From positions 23,733 to 87,732 of the forward strand of contig NZ_JAMXIC010000022.1 in the NCBI RefSeq assembly GCF_027587375.1: a stretch of 64,000 nt of DNA, read 5' to 3'. Shown here in pieces: positions 18,915-28,218 of the stretch. Position 1 is the first letter of the stretch. Every line of letters begins with the position of its first letter. The notes under the pieces were generated by a model. It worked only from the letters and a program-made list of their open reading frames with translations, did not search any database and had not been told where the DNA came from. The stretch is from Arthrobacter sp. B2a2-09. GTDB lineage: Bacteria; Actinomycetota; Actinomycetes; Actinomycetales; Micrococcaceae. Position numbers and translations under genes: made by a program.

Positions 18915-19919
18915 ATGAGTACTACCGCCGAGAAACCGGCCGCACCGGACAGCGAACCAGGTGCGGCCGGGCGAACCACGGCCGGCAAGAGCCAGCCCAG
19001 CGCCGGCAGGCGGACCGGCAAAGCCGGCAAGGTCCGCCGCCTCACCCGCCGTGACAAATTCATCCTCGCGATCATGGTGGGCGTGCCTACGCTGATCCAG
19101 CTTCTGCTGGTCTGGCTGCCCACGCTCTTCTCCATTGCGCTGAGCTTCACCCGCTGGAACGGCCTGGACCTGAAGGACATCAAGGCCGCGGGGACGGACA
19201 ACTACCGCTTCGTGGTCCAGGATTATCCCCCGTTCTGGCCGGCCATCCAACACAACATCCTGTGGCTCGTTTTCCTGGCCGTTATCGCAACGCCCTTGGG
19301 CCTGCTGCTGGCCGTGCTCCTGGACCAGAAGATCCGCGGCAGCAAGATCTACCAGAGCATCTTCTTTACACCGGTCATGTTGTCGCTGGCCCTCATCGGC
19401 ATCATCTGGCAGCTGTTCTACAACAGGGACAGCGGGCTGCTGAACTACCTCCTGGGCACGGCCGGCACACCGCAGGCCGTGGACTGGTTTGGAGATTCCA
19501 ACGTCAATATCTGGGCGGCCCTGGTTGCAGCTACGTGGCGTCACGCGGGCTACGTCATGATCCTGTATTTGGCCGGACTCAAGGGCGTGGACCCCTCGCT
19601 AAGGGAAGCGGCTTCGATCGACGGTGCCAACGCGGCGCAGACGTTCTTCCGCATTGTCTTCCCGGCAATGCGCCCCGTGAACATCGTGATCGTGGTGATC
19701 ACGATCATCGAGTCGCTACGTGCCTTCGACATTGTGTACGTCATCAACCGAGGGACCAACGGCCTTGAATTGATCAGCGCCCTGGTGATCCAGAACCTGA
19801 TCGGCGAAGGCCAGGTGATCGGAGTCGGCTCGTCCCTCGCGGTGATCCTCCTGGTCATCTCGCTGATCCCGATCGTCTTCTACCTCATCCGCACCTTCGG
19901 CAAGGAGAGCAAGGCATGA
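18915..19919 (+). CDS. Carbohydrate ABC transporter permease (MalF type)
   Basis: Inner-membrane permease subunit, 334 residues. A hydrophilic ~45-residue N-terminus is followed by six predicted membrane helices. The EAA loop, LREAASIDGANAAQTFFRIVFP, lies at about 232-253 and is the docking site for the ATPase. Preceded by GAAGGA and overlapped by the next permease as ATGA. Pairs with that permease and the upstream lipoprotein; the GH42 gene next door suggests a beta-galactoside substrate. Confidence 0.92.
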   Translation: MSTTAEKPAAPDSEPGAAGRTTAGKSQPSAGRRTGKAGKVRRLTRRDKFILAIMVGVPTLIQLLLVWLPTLFSIALSFTRWNGLDLKDIKAAGTDNYRFVVQDYPPFWPAIQHNILWLVFLAVIATPLGLLLAVLLDQKIRGSKIYQSIFFTPVMLSLALIGIIWQLFYNRDSGLLNYLLGTAGTPQAVDWFGDSNVNIWAALVAATWRHAGYVMILYLAGLKGVDPSLREAASIDGANAAQTFFRIVFPAMRPVNIVIVVITIIESLRAFDIVYVINRGTNGLELISALVIQNLIGEGQVIGVGSSLAVILLVISLIPIVFYLIRTFGKESKA

Positions 19920-20827
19920 GCACCCTCGCCAACCCCATCCCGCGCACAACAGCAGCCGCAGGCTCAACCCGGAACTCCGGCAAGCGCCACTACGGGACCC
20001 ATATCTTCCTGACCGTCATGGCAATAATGTGGCTGATTCCGCTGGGTTGGTCCTTGTTCACGGCTTTGCGTCCCAAGGCGGATACGGACAAGTACGGCTA
20101 CTTCAGCCTTGGCGGCACCTTCAATTTCGACAACTTCATCCAGGCCTGGACCCAAGGCGGATTCTCGAAGTACCTCCTGAACTCGGTGATCATCACCGTC
20201 CCCTCGGTACTCCTGACCCTCTTTTTTGCCTCGATGATGGCGTTCGCCGTCTCCAGGGTGAGCTGGAAATTCAACATCACGCTCCTGATCATGTTCACGG
20301 CCGGCAACCTCCTGCCCCCGCAGGTCCTTGCAGCCCCGTTGTTCGAGATGTTCAAACATGTCACGCTGCCCTACTCCTTCAGCGATTCCGGCAACCTGCT
20401 CAACACCTACATCTCGGTGATCGCCGTGGACACGGCGTTCCAGATCGGGTTCTGCACTTTCGTGCTCTCCAACTACATGAAGGCCCTCTCGTCCGACCTG
20501 ACGGAGGCCGCGCTGGTGGACGGCGCCGGGATCTGGCGGCAGTACTGGAACATCATCCTGCCGCTGTGCAGGCCCGCCCTCGCGGCGCTCGGAACCCTGC
20601 AAGTCATCTTCATCTACAACGACTTCTTCTGGCCGTTGCTTTTCATCCAAAGCGGAAGCCGGCTGCCAATCACCACGGCCATCAACAACCTGCAGGGCGA
20701 GTTCCTCAGCAACTACAACCTGCTGGCGGCGGGCGCCACCATCACCGTGATACCCACCCTGATCATCTACCTCGTGCTGCAGCGCCAATTCGTGGCCGGT
20801 CTCACGCTCGGTTCCAGCAAAGGATAA
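19916..20827 (+). CDS. Carbohydrate ABC transporter permease (MalG type)
   Basis: Second permease subunit, 303 residues with six predicted helices. The EAA loop reads LTEAALVDGAGIWRQYWNII (about 195-214). The ATG overlaps the MalF-type gene's stop, so the two are translationally coupled. It ends six bases before the beta-galactosidase start, so uptake and hydrolysis are on one transcript. Confidence 0.92.
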   Translation: MSTLANPIPRTTAAAGSTRNSGKRHYGTHIFLTVMAIMWLIPLGWSLFTALRPKADTDKYGYFSLGGTFNFDNFIQAWTQGGFSKYLLNSVIITVPSVLLTLFFASMMAFAVSRVSWKFNITLLIMFTAGNLLPPQVLAAPLFEMFKHVTLPYSFSDSGNLLNTYISVIAVDTAFQIGFCTFVLSNYMKALSSDLTEAALVDGAGIWRQYWNIILPLCRPALAALGTLQVIFIYNDFFWPLLFIQSGSRLPITTAINNLQGEFLSNYNLLAAGATITVIPTLIIYLVLQRQFVAGLTLGSSKG

Positions 20828-20833
20828 AAACGC

Positions 20834-22888
20834 ATGACCATGGACTACATCGTCGACAAGCTGGGCGGCCGGATCGCGTTCGGCGGCGACTACAACCCCG
20901 AACAATGGCCCGAAGAGGTCTGGAAACACGACGTCGCCCTCATGAAGGAAGCAGGGGTGAACCTGGTCAGTGTCGGCATCTTCAGTTGGGCCCTTCTGGA
21001 GCCCGAAGAAAGCCGGTACGAATTCGGCTGGCTGGACAGGATCCTTGACCTGCTCCACAGCAACGGCATCAGTGTGGATCTCGCAAACGCGAGTGCTTCT
21101 CCCCCGCCCTGGTTCAGCCGCAAGTACCCCGATTCACTCCCGGTGGATGCCGACGGCGTCCGGCAAAGTTACGGTTCGCGGCAAGCCTTCGCGGCGTGCT
21201 CGCCGGACTATCGCCGGGCTGCAGCAGCCCTGACGACGGCAATCGTGCAGCGTTACGCGGGGCACCCCGCCGTCGTGATGTGGCATGTCCACAACGAGTA
21301 CGGCTGCCACAACCAGCCGGACTTCGGCCCCCATGCTGAGCGTGGCTTCCAGGAATGGCTCCAGGCCAGGTACGGGAGCCTGGACGCGCTCAATGAAGCC
21401 TGGGGCACGGCCTTCTGGTCCCAGCACTACTACGACTGGGCCGAAATCCTGCCGCCGCGCCGCTCCGGGACGTGGGTGAACCCCACACAGCAACTGGATT
21501 TCGCGAGGTTCTCCTCCGACGCCCTCCTTGAGTGCTTCAACGCAGAGGCAGACATCATCAAGGCACATTCGAAGCACCCCGTGACCACCAATTTCATGGG
21601 CTTCAACATGGGTCTGAACGCCCCTGTGGACTATTGGCGCTGGTCCGGACACATGGATGTCGTGTCCAATGACCACTATCTGATTGCCGCCGATGAACGG
21701 AACTTCCAGGATCTGGCCATGACGGCGGACCTCACCCGCGGCTGGGCACAGGGCAAACCATGGCTACTGATGGAACACTCCACCTCTGCAGTCAACTGGC
21801 AACCCCGCAATGTGGCCAAAGCGCCGGGCGAAATGCTGCGTAACTCCCTGCAGCACGTGGCCCGCGGAACCGATGGCGTGTTGTTCTTCCAATGGCGCGC
21901 ATCCCGCGCCGGGGCCGAAAAATACCACTCCGGACTGGTCCCCCACGCTGGCCGCGACAGCAAAGTGTGGCGCGAAGTGGTGGAGCTGGGCCGTGCGCTC
22001 GAGAGCATTTCGGAGGTGGCCGGCTCCACCGTCCAGGCCGAAGCCTGCATCATCCACGACACCGACGCCCGCTGGGGCACCGAACTGGACTCGCACCCCA
22101 GTGAGGACGCCCGGAACCTCCCGGAAACGCGGCGTTGGCACGACGCCCTCTACCGGGCCGGCGTCACCACGGATATCCGGCAAAGCACCGATGACCTTTC
22201 CGGCTACAAACTGGTGATCGCGCCCATGCTGTACCTGGTCACGGACGAGGCCGCCGCGAAGCTCCATCGTTTCGTGGAGTCCGGCGGAACCTTGGTGATC
22301 ACGTATTTCTCCGGGATCGTCGACCAGAACGACCACATCCGGATGGACCCGGTCAACGGCGGCGGCTACCCGGGGGCATTCTCGGAACTGCTGGGCGTGA
22401 GCATGGAGGAATTCTTCCCCCTGCGCTCCGGCGATGCCGTGGGCTTGAGCCGCTTCGGCTCCGGGACGGTCTGGAGCGAGCTGGGGAAGGCAACCGGGGC
22501 GGAGGTTCTTGCCACGTTCGACGCCGGCGCAGACCTGCTCGGGTCCGGCGTCGACGGCTCGCCGGCAGTGACCCGCCGGGCGGGATCCGCCGGACGCGGT
22601 GCCGCCTACTACGTGGCCACCAGCTTGGGCCGCGAGGGGCTGGCCGAACTGGTCCAGCTCCTCTGCGCGGACGCCGGGGTGGAGCCGGTCCTCGGCGTTC
22701 AGCCTCCGGAAGACGTGGAAATCGTCCGCAGGAGCAACGGCACCAAGGACTGGACCTTCGTCATCAACCACAGCGCGCAGGACGCGGAGGTGCCGCTCGA
22801 CGGCGTCGAGCTCCTGAGCGGGACACCCACCGGAGGTACGCTAAACCTTACTGCCGGAGGCGTCGCCGTCGTCGCCACTCCCGCCTAA
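20834..22888 (+). CDS. Beta-galactosidase, glycoside hydrolase family 42
   Basis: Intracellular GH42 enzyme of 684 residues, full length for the family. The acid/base Glu is in HVHNEYGCH (about residue 153) and the nucleophile Glu in PWLLMEHSTSAVNW (about 314). The order is an (alpha/beta)8 barrel, a trimerisation domain (about 390-600) and a short beta domain. No signal peptide, so it would act on imported galactosides, for example galacto-oligosaccharides or lactose. Co-transcribed with the upstream transporter. Confidence 0.94.
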   Translation: MTMDYIVDKLGGRIAFGGDYNPEQWPEEVWKHDVALMKEAGVNLVSVGIFSWALLEPEESRYEFGWLDRILDLLHSNGISVDLANASASPPPWFSRKYPDSLPVDADGVRQSYGSRQAFAACSPDYRRAAAALTTAIVQRYAGHPAVVMWHVHNEYGCHNQPDFGPHAERGFQEWLQARYGSLDALNEAWGTAFWSQHYYDWAEILPPRRSGTWVNPTQQLDFARFSSDALLECFNAEADIIKAHSKHPVTTNFMGFNMGLNAPVDYWRWSGHMDVVSNDHYLIAADERNFQDLAMTADLTRGWAQGKPWLLMEHSTSAVNWQPRNVAKAPGEMLRNSLQHVARGTDGVLFFQWRASRAGAEKYHSGLVPHAGRDSKVWREVVELGRALESISEVAGSTVQAEACIIHDTDARWGTELDSHPSEDARNLPETRRWHDALYRAGVTTDIRQSTDDLSGYKLVIAPMLYLVTDEAAAKLHRFVESGGTLVITYFSGIVDQNDHIRMDPVNGGGYPGAFSELLGVSMEEFFPLRSGDAVGLSRFGSGTVWSELGKATGAEVLATFDAGADLLGSGVDGSPAVTRRAGSAGRGAAYYVATSLGREGLAELVQLLCADAGVEPVLGVQPPEDVEIVRRSNGTKDWTFVINHSAQDAEVPLDGVELLSGTPTGGTLNLTAGGVAVVATPA

Positions 22889-22917
22889 CAACCCGCCGTC
22901 CCTCCAGAAAGGCTCCG

Positions 22918-23697
22918 ATGCTTCAGGCAGCCCGCCACACCGCCATTGTCGACGCCGTCCAGCGCGAACGGGTTGTCCGTGTCTCGGATCTCGCGCAACT
23001 GCTGGGCGTCTCAGCCATGACCGTTCGGCGCGACATCGAGTCGCTCGAGGAGTCCGGGCTCGTCGAGCGTATCCATGGCGGGGCCAAGATACCCGGTGAT
23101 GCCCGGACCCACGAGCCCGGCTTTGAGCTGAAATCCACCCAGCTGATCGAGGAAAAGCACGCGATCGCCGTCGACGCCGCCACCCTGGTCCATGAAGGCA
23201 TGGCTGTGGGCCTGAGTGCCGGAACCACCACTTACGAGCTCGCCAAGGTACTCCTGGAAGGCCCACGGATCACGGTGGTGACGAACTCGATCAGGATCGC
23301 GGACCTCTTCCACAATGCCTCGGGTTCCCGCGAGGGTTTCCCGGTCATCGTGACGGGTGGCGAGCGCACGCCGTCGGACGCCTTGGTGGGTCCCATCGCC
23401 ACGGCTGCGCTGAAGCAACTCCACTTGGACACCCTGTTCCTGGGTGTCCACGGCATGGATGCGGACGCCGGATTCACCACGCCGAACCTGCAGGAAGCCG
23501 AAACCAACCGGGCCTTCATCAGTGCGGCCCGCAACGTGGTGGTCTTGGCGGACCACAGCAAGTGGGGAACGGTGGGCATCGCCTCGATTGCCCAGCTGGA
23601 AGAAGCCGACGTGCTCGTGACGGACTCGCATCTCGGCGAGGATGCCCGGCGCATTCTCGCCGATGGCGTCGGGAAGCTCAGGATCGCCGCAGCATAG
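22918..23697 (+). CDS. DeoR-family transcriptional regulator
   Basis: A 259-residue repressor-type protein. The N-terminal winged helix contains RVSDLAQLLGVSAMTVRRDI (about 20-39) and the family signature LVERIHGGAK. The C-terminal DeoR sensor domain (about 75-255) has GLSAGTTTYELAK and MDADAGFTTPNLQEAE, resembling phosphosugar-binding isomerase-like folds. Start ATG 22918 is preceded by AGAAAGG. As the last gene of the GH42 operon it probably controls the cluster in response to a sugar phosphate. Confidence 0.92.
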   Translation: MLQAARHTAIVDAVQRERVVRVSDLAQLLGVSAMTVRRDIESLEESGLVERIHGGAKIPGDARTHEPGFELKSTQLIEEKHAIAVDAATLVHEGMAVGLSAGTTTYELAKVLLEGPRITVVTNSIRIADLFHNASGSREGFPVIVTGGERTPSDALVGPIATAALKQLHLDTLFLGVHGMDADAGFTTPNLQEAETNRAFISAARNVVVLADHSKWGTVGIASIAQLEEADVLVTDSHLGEDARRILADGVGKLRIAAA

Positions 23698-23705
23698 GGT
23701 CGGAG

Positions 23706-23773
23706 GCCCAACTGACTCGCATTTGTTGTCGTTATGAGCCATGAAAACGACAACAAATGCGAGCCAGTTGGGC
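23706..23773. repeat. Dispersed palindrome family 1, copy C
   Basis: Arms of 28 bases (23706-23733 and 23746-23773) pair with a single mismatch around a 12-base loop. The core GTTGTCGTT / AACGACAAC is shared with copies at 45778-45817 and 61804-61845. Lying between two convergent genes it may also act as a bidirectional terminator. Confidence 0.85.
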
Positions 23774-23784
23774 ATGGGAGAGCG

Positions 23785-24804
23785 CTAAGGGCACCCACAC
23801 GATTGCCGGATCCGCAACTGGGTGGGGAAGAGCCTGTGCTGCGGGGGTTCGTTTCGATTCTCGCCCACCAGCGCGGATACTGCGGCCTCTGCCATCTCCC
23901 ATACCGGCTGCTCCACAGTGGTCAGCGCCGGCCAGCTGTACTCGGCCTCAACCGAACCGTCGAAGGACGCCACGGCAATATCGTCAGGAACGGACAAGCC
24001 GGCCTCGCGGATTGCCCGCAGAACCCCGATTGCCTGCATATCGGAGCTGGCGAAGATCGCCGTCGGACGGTTGTCCGCGGCCAGGAGGCGTTGTCCGGCA
24101 GCATAGCCCCCGGGGCGGTCGAACCCGTCGCGGGCGAGCGGCCCAACCGCCAGGCCGGCAGCTTCGAGCGCCCGCCGCCAACCCTCCTCACGCCCGTCGG
24201 CCTCGTTGTCCGCCGTGATCCCCATGGCCAGTCCGATGTTCGTGTGGCCGTGCCCAATCAAATGTTCCACGGCCAGGCGGGCTCCGGCCTCTAGGTCCAC
24301 GCCTACGCTGTTGAATCCAGGAGCAATCGAGGCATGGTTCAGCAGGACCGAGCGGATTTCCGCGCCAAAAAGCTCCAGTAGATCGGGTTCAAACATGACG
24401 CTTGCCAGGACCACTCCATCAACCTGCCGGGCGGCGAGGTTGCGGATGTGGCGGCGTTCGGAGTCCAGATTGTTGTCGGAATTCGTCAGCAACAGGGCAT
24501 ATCCGCGCTCGGCGGCAGCCACTTCCACGGCGTGTCCCAGCAGCGCCCAGAACGGGTTGCTGGAGTCCGGAATCACCAGGCCGAGGGTTTGGTTGGACCC
24601 CATTTTGAGCGCACGCGCGGCGGCATTCGGCCGGTACCCCAGGATCCGGATGGCTTCCTGGACCTTCGCTTCCGTCGCCGGCGCCACTCTCTTGGGACCA
24701 CCGTTCACCACGTAACTCACGACGGCGGTGCTCACCCCGGCGTACCGGGCCACGTCTTTGCGCGTTACCGGTCCGCGCGGGGTGTGCACTGCCGAAGTAG
24801 TCAT
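23785..24804 (-). CDS. LacI-family transcriptional regulator
   Basis: A 339-residue LacI/GalR repressor. The HTH is TRKDVARYAGVSTAVVSYVV (about 14-33), followed by the hinge-helix region and a periplasmic-binding-protein-like sensor domain (about 65-335; SNPFWALLGHAVEVAA, SSDMQAIGVLRAI). It is 13 bases downstream of the Gfo/Idh/MocA gene and divergent from the alpha-galactoside transporter. The operators at 26113-26128 and 26189-26204 fit LacI-type centre-CG palindromes, so it probably controls both directions. Confidence 0.93.
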   Translation of the reverse strand: MTTSAVHTPRGPVTRKDVARYAGVSTAVVSYVVNGGPKRVAPATEAKVQEAIRILGYRPNAAARALKMGSNQTLGLVIPDSSNPFWALLGHAVEVAAAERGYALLLTNSDNNLDSERRHIRNLAARQVDGVVLASVMFEPDLLELFGAEIRSVLLNHASIAPGFNSVGVDLEAGARLAVEHLIGHGHTNIGLAMGITADNEADGREEGWRRALEAAGLAVGPLARDGFDRPGGYAAGQRLLAADNRPTAIFASSDMQAIGVLRAIREAGLSVPDDIAVASFDGSVEAEYSWPALTTVEQPVWEMAEAAVSALVGENRNEPPQHRLFPTQLRIRQSCGCP

Positions 24805-24817
24805 TGGATCATGCTAG

Positions 24818-26020
24818 CTACAAAGCCTCGGGTGCATCTCCGAAGTCCGTGATGGGGAGCCGTTCGCCGCCGCGGAGCGCGGACTCGTGGGCCACGACGC
24901 CGGGGAGCGTGAAGCGGGCCGCCACCCACGCGTTGACCGGCGGAAGGCTTCCTTTGTTCACGGCCGTGACGAAGTCGTCCACCAGGAACTGGTGGCTGCC
25001 TTCGTGCCCTGTGGGAGCCCCCTCGAATTCAACAGGGAGCCGGCCGGCGTCGTGCACCGGAGCGAGGCCGGAGATGAAAGCGCCGCGAAGTTCGGGCGCG
25101 ACGTCCGCCAACGAGGGGTCATCGGCCGACATGCTCGGCTTGGTCTCCACCTGGTCCGAGACATCCAAGACCCCCTTCTTGTCCTGCCACAGTGTGGTGG
25201 TGGCCAGCTGTTCGAAGCTTGCCTCGGTGCCGAAGAAGCGGAAGCGCGATTCGCGGATATGCGAGGGGTAGCCCACGCGGCGCATCTCGTTGGTGCGCAT
25301 CACGCCGCCGTCGTTCATTTCGAACAGGGCCGTGGCGTTGGAGAAGTCATTGTCGAACATGCTGACTTCCTTGTCGAAGACGCCGTCGCCGCGATCGTCC
25401 TTGACGCCGATGCAGCTGACACTCACGGCATGGCCCGGTACGGCGCCCAGCACGCCTCCGATGGCGTGCGTCGGGTACAGCATGGGCGGGTAGCTGGCGG
25501 TTGCTTTCCAGTTTTCGCCGCCGCTGTACTGGTAGGCCTCGTAGAAGCCCAGGTCCATGTCGTGAACGTAGTCGCCTTCGGTGTAGAAGATGCGGCCGAA
25601 CTTGCCGGCGGCGTGCTGCTTGCGGGCATACACGGTGGCGGGGTTGTAGAAGCTGGTCTCGCCCATGGCATAGACAAGCTTGGTTTCACGCACGGCGTCG
25701 ATGATTCCGGCGATCTGGTCCTCGGAAATTGCCATGGGAACGGCCGAATAGACGTGCTTTCCGGCGCGCAGCGCCTTGATCACCAACGGCCCGTGGGTCC
25801 AGCGCTGCGTGAAGATGGCGACGGCGTCGACGTCGGAGGCCAGCAACTCGTCGAAGCTTTCCATGGTGCCGTCCAGCCCCAGCTGTTCAACAGCTTTGGA
25901 CGCCCGTTCAGGGAGCTCGTCCACTGCGTAGACCGCGGAAACCCCGGGGTGGAGCTTGAAGAGGTGGGCAAATTGGCCGCCGAACTGGCCAAGGCCTACT
26001 ACTCCCATTGAAAACGTCAT
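24818..26020 (-). CDS. Gfo/Idh/MocA-family NAD(P)-dependent sugar dehydrogenase
   Basis: A 400-residue oxidoreductase with the N-terminal Rossmann motif MGVVGLGQFGGQFA (about 5-18) and the family's catalytic-region signature GKHVYSAVPMAIS (about 88-100), where the usual EKP is AVP, a departure from the canonical Lys. The C-terminal alpha/beta domain is complete. It probably oxidises or epimerises a sugar released in alpha-galactoside breakdown. Co-transcribed with the LacI regulator. Confidence 0.85.
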   Translation of the reverse strand: MTFSMGVVGLGQFGGQFAHLFKLHPGVSAVYAVDELPERASKAVEQLGLDGTMESFDELLASDVDAVAIFTQRWTHGPLVIKALRAGKHVYSAVPMAISEDQIAGIIDAVRETKLVYAMGETSFYNPATVYARKQHAAGKFGRIFYTEGDYVHDMDLGFYEAYQYSGGENWKATASYPPMLYPTHAIGGVLGAVPGHAVSVSCIGVKDDRGDGVFDKEVSMFDNDFSNATALFEMNDGGVMRTNEMRRVGYPSHIRESRFRFFGTEASFEQLATTTLWQDKKGVLDVSDQVETKPSMSADDPSLADVAPELRGAFISGLAPVHDAGRLPVEFEGAPTGHEGSHQFLVDDFVTAVNKGSLPPVNAWVAARFTLPGVVAHESALRGGERLPITDFGDAPEAL

Positions 26021-26096
26021 TGTTAGCCCTTCGATTCAGGTGGGTGGCTTCAGAATGCCCTCGCTGGGCCGGAAGGGGCTCGACGAGTGGCTCATG

Positions 26097-26111
26097 CCAG
26101 TGAATCACTGG
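26097..26111. promoter_or_regulatory. Perfect 15-bp palindrome CCAGTGA-A-TCACTGG
   Basis: Seven-base arms around one A, two bases from the first LacI-like box. It is in the divergent control region and could be a binding site for a second regulator. Confidence 0.45.
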
Positions 26112-26112
26112 G

Positions 26113-26128
26113 ATCTACTCGAGTCAAC
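26113..26128. promoter_or_regulatory. LacI-type operator, partial
   Basis: ATCTACTCGAGTCAAC: the left half is identical to the strong operator at 26189 and the centre is ACTCGAGT. The right arm is degenerate. It is located towards the Gfo/Idh/MocA gene. Confidence 0.5.
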
Positions 26129-26175
26129 AAAACGCAATAAATCCAAAATAATCGAACAAAACTTCACAGACTTAC

Positions 26176-26205
26176 TTGACCCCTTCAGATCTACTCGTGT
26201 AGATT
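26176..26205 (+). promoter_or_regulatory. Promoter of the alpha-galactoside operon with overlapping LacI operator
   Basis: TTGACC (26176-26181) and TAGATT (26200-26205) are separated by 18 bases. The perfect palindrome ATCTAC-TCGT-GTAGAT (26189-26204), centred on CG as LacI/GalR operators are, covers the spacer and most of the -10, which predicts repression by occlusion. Confidence 0.75.
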
Positions 26206-26247
26206 CAGGGCAGATGTTAGCCATGTCACACTCAAGAAGGGTCGAAG

Positions 26248-27219
26248 ATGACCACGCTCACCAAACATCCTGATCCGGAGCTCTCCGCAACCGGCCGGTC
26301 GCGGAAGTCACGGAAATCGCAAAAAAGGGGAAAGCCTGGTGCCGGCTTCCGCGGCATCGGCGATCTCAAGATCGCGTTGCTCTTCATTTTCCCGGCGATG
26401 ATCGGCTTCGTGCTCTTCTATCTGGTGCCGACCATCCGCGGCATCTATCTGAGCTTCACCGAGTACAGCATCCTCGGAGACCCGGAATGGATCGGCGTCA
26501 AGAACTACCAACAGATCGCCAAGGATCCGCTTTTCTGGAACGCACTCGGGGTGACCTCGGAATACGTCGTGATCAACATCGTGCTCCAGACGGTCCTGGC
26601 CCTTGGCCTCGCAATCCTCATGCACCGTGTCGCCAAGTCCACCCTGATCCGCGGTGCGCTCCTGCTTCCGTACCTCATGGCGAACGTCATCGCTGCACTC
26701 CTGTGGTTCTGGATGCTCGACTACCAGATCGGCATCGTGAACCAGTTCATCGAGTGGGTCGGATTGCCCCGCGTAGCCTTCTTCGGTAGTGAGCAATGGG
26801 CCATCCCCACGCAGGCGCTTATCAACACCTGGCGGCATATGGGTTACACCGCGCTGCTACTTTTCGCAGGTCTGCAAGCCATCCCCAACACGGTGTACGA
26901 AGCCGCCAGCATTGACGGGTCCAAGGCGGTCAGCACCTTCTGGCGGATCACCCTCCCGCTGCTGCGCCCCGTTCTCGCCTTGGTGCTCGTCGTTACCGTC
27001 ATCGGTTCCTTCCAGGTCTTCGACACCGTTGCCGTCACCACCCAGGGTGGCCCCATCAACGCAACCCGCGTGCTGCAGTACTACATCTACCAGCGTGCCT
27101 TCAACGAGCAAGACTTCGGCTATGGCTCGGCCCTCGCCGTGATCCTCTTCCTCATCCTCGCGATCGTGGCCTTCATCCAGATGAAGTTCCTGCGCGGCAA
27201 CCAGTCGGACCTGGACTAA
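26248..27219 (+). CDS. Carbohydrate ABC transporter permease (MalF type, alpha-galactoside module)
   Basis: A 323-residue membrane subunit with a basic N-terminus (about 1-35), six predicted helices, and the EAA loop YEAASIDGSKAVSTFWRITLP (about 216-236). First gene of the operon whose promoter carries the LacI operator. RBS AAGGGTCGAAG precedes ATG 26248. Partner of the next permease; the downstream GH36 enzyme suggests raffinose, melibiose or stachyose-type substrates. Confidence 0.92.
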   Translation: MTTLTKHPDPELSATGRSRKSRKSQKRGKPGAGFRGIGDLKIALLFIFPAMIGFVLFYLVPTIRGIYLSFTEYSILGDPEWIGVKNYQQIAKDPLFWNALGVTSEYVVINIVLQTVLALGLAILMHRVAKSTLIRGALLLPYLMANVIAALLWFWMLDYQIGIVNQFIEWVGLPRVAFFGSEQWAIPTQALINTWRHMGYTALLLFAGLQAIPNTVYEAASIDGSKAVSTFWRITLPLLRPVLALVLVVTVIGSFQVFDTVAVTTQGGPINATRVLQYYIYQRAFNEQDFGYGSALAVILFLILAIVAFIQMKFLRGNQSDLD

Positions 27220-27228
27220 GGACACTCC

Positions 27229-28143
27229 ATGACCACCATTTCCTCCCCCAAGGCGGGCGCCCGCCGTCGTCCGTTCAACTGGCGCCGCACAAGCGCCTGG
27301 GTGCTGCTTGCCCTCGCCATTGCCGTGAGCGTCCTGCCCTTCTATTGGGTTCTGCGCACGGCCTTCTCCACCAACGGATCCCTTGCCGCCAACTCGGCAA
27401 GCATCCTCCCCGCCGATTTCAACCTTGGTGCTTTCAAACGCGTCTTCGGCCTCCAGACCGCCTCCGAAGCCATCGCCGAGGGCGGCTCCGGCGCTTCCAT
27501 CAACTTTTTTCAATATCTTTTGAACTCCCTACTCTTCTCAAGCATCACCACCGCGGGTGCCGTGTTCTTCAGTTCAATGGCCGCCTACGCCTTCGCCCGG
27601 CTGCGTTGGAAAGGCCGCGACGGCGTCTTCACCCTCTTCCTCGGCACCATGCTGGTCCCGCCGATCTTCACGGCCTTGCCGAACTTCCTCCTCGTGAAAA
27701 ACCTCGGCCTGCTTAACTCAATGCTCGGTTTGGTCCTGCCCTACCTGTTCATGACCCCATTCGCGATCTTCTTCATGCGCCAGTTCTTCCTCAACATGTC
27801 CCGCGAGGTGGAGGAAGCCGCAATGCTCGACGGCGCGAAGCACTGGCGGATCTTCTTTCAAATCGTCATGCCCAACGCGGCCGCCCCCATCGCAACCCTC
27901 GCCCTGCTCACCTTCATGGGCCAGTGGAACGAATACTTCTGGCCGCTCTTGGTCGGGACCTCCGAGGAATCGCGCGTGCTCACGGTGGGACTGGGCGTGT
28001 TCAAGTCCCAGTCCCCGCAGGGCGCCCCGGACTGGTCCGGCCTCATGGCCGCGACCCTCATCTCCGCCCTTCCGGTCCTCATCCTGTTCTCGATCTTCGG
28101 CAAGAAGATCGTCAACTCGATCGGCTTCAGCGGTACCAAGTAA
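27229..28143 (+). CDS. Carbohydrate ABC transporter permease (MalG type)
   Basis: A 304-residue membrane subunit with six predicted helices and the EAA loop VEEAAMLDGAKHWRIFFQIV (about 191-210). Strong AAGGACACTCC precedes the ATG, nine bases after the previous stop. Completes the membrane pore with the upstream permease. Confidence 0.92.
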   Translation: MTTISSPKAGARRRPFNWRRTSAWVLLALAIAVSVLPFYWVLRTAFSTNGSLAANSASILPADFNLGAFKRVFGLQTASEAIAEGGSGASINFFQYLLNSLLFSSITTAGAVFFSSMAAYAFARLRWKGRDGVFTLFLGTMLVPPIFTALPNFLLVKNLGLLNSMLGLVLPYLFMTPFAIFFMRQFFLNMSREVEEAAMLDGAKHWRIFFQIVMPNAAAPIATLALLTFMGQWNEYFWPLLVGTSEESRVLTVGLGVFKSQSPQGAPDWSGLMAATLISALPVLILFSIFGKKIVNSIGFSGTK

Positions 28144-28168
28144 TCCTTCCCTCCATCACGTCCCCAAC

Positions 28169-28196
28169 GGGCTGGCTCATGCCGTGTGCCCAGCCC
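28169..28196 (+). other. Intercistronic hairpin before the binding-protein gene
   Basis: GGGCTGG at 28169-28175 pairs with CCAGCCC at 28190-28196. There is no T-run, so it more likely protects or processes mRNA than terminates it; the highly expressed binding protein follows. Confidence 0.5.
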
Positions 28197-28218
28197 TCCC
28201 CACCCGAAAGGACCCACC

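Noticed and set aside
19964..21058. A 364-residue minus-strand ORF opposite the permease and GH42 genes.
   Set aside because: Spans two well-supported plus-strand genes and shows no motif or ribosome-binding site.
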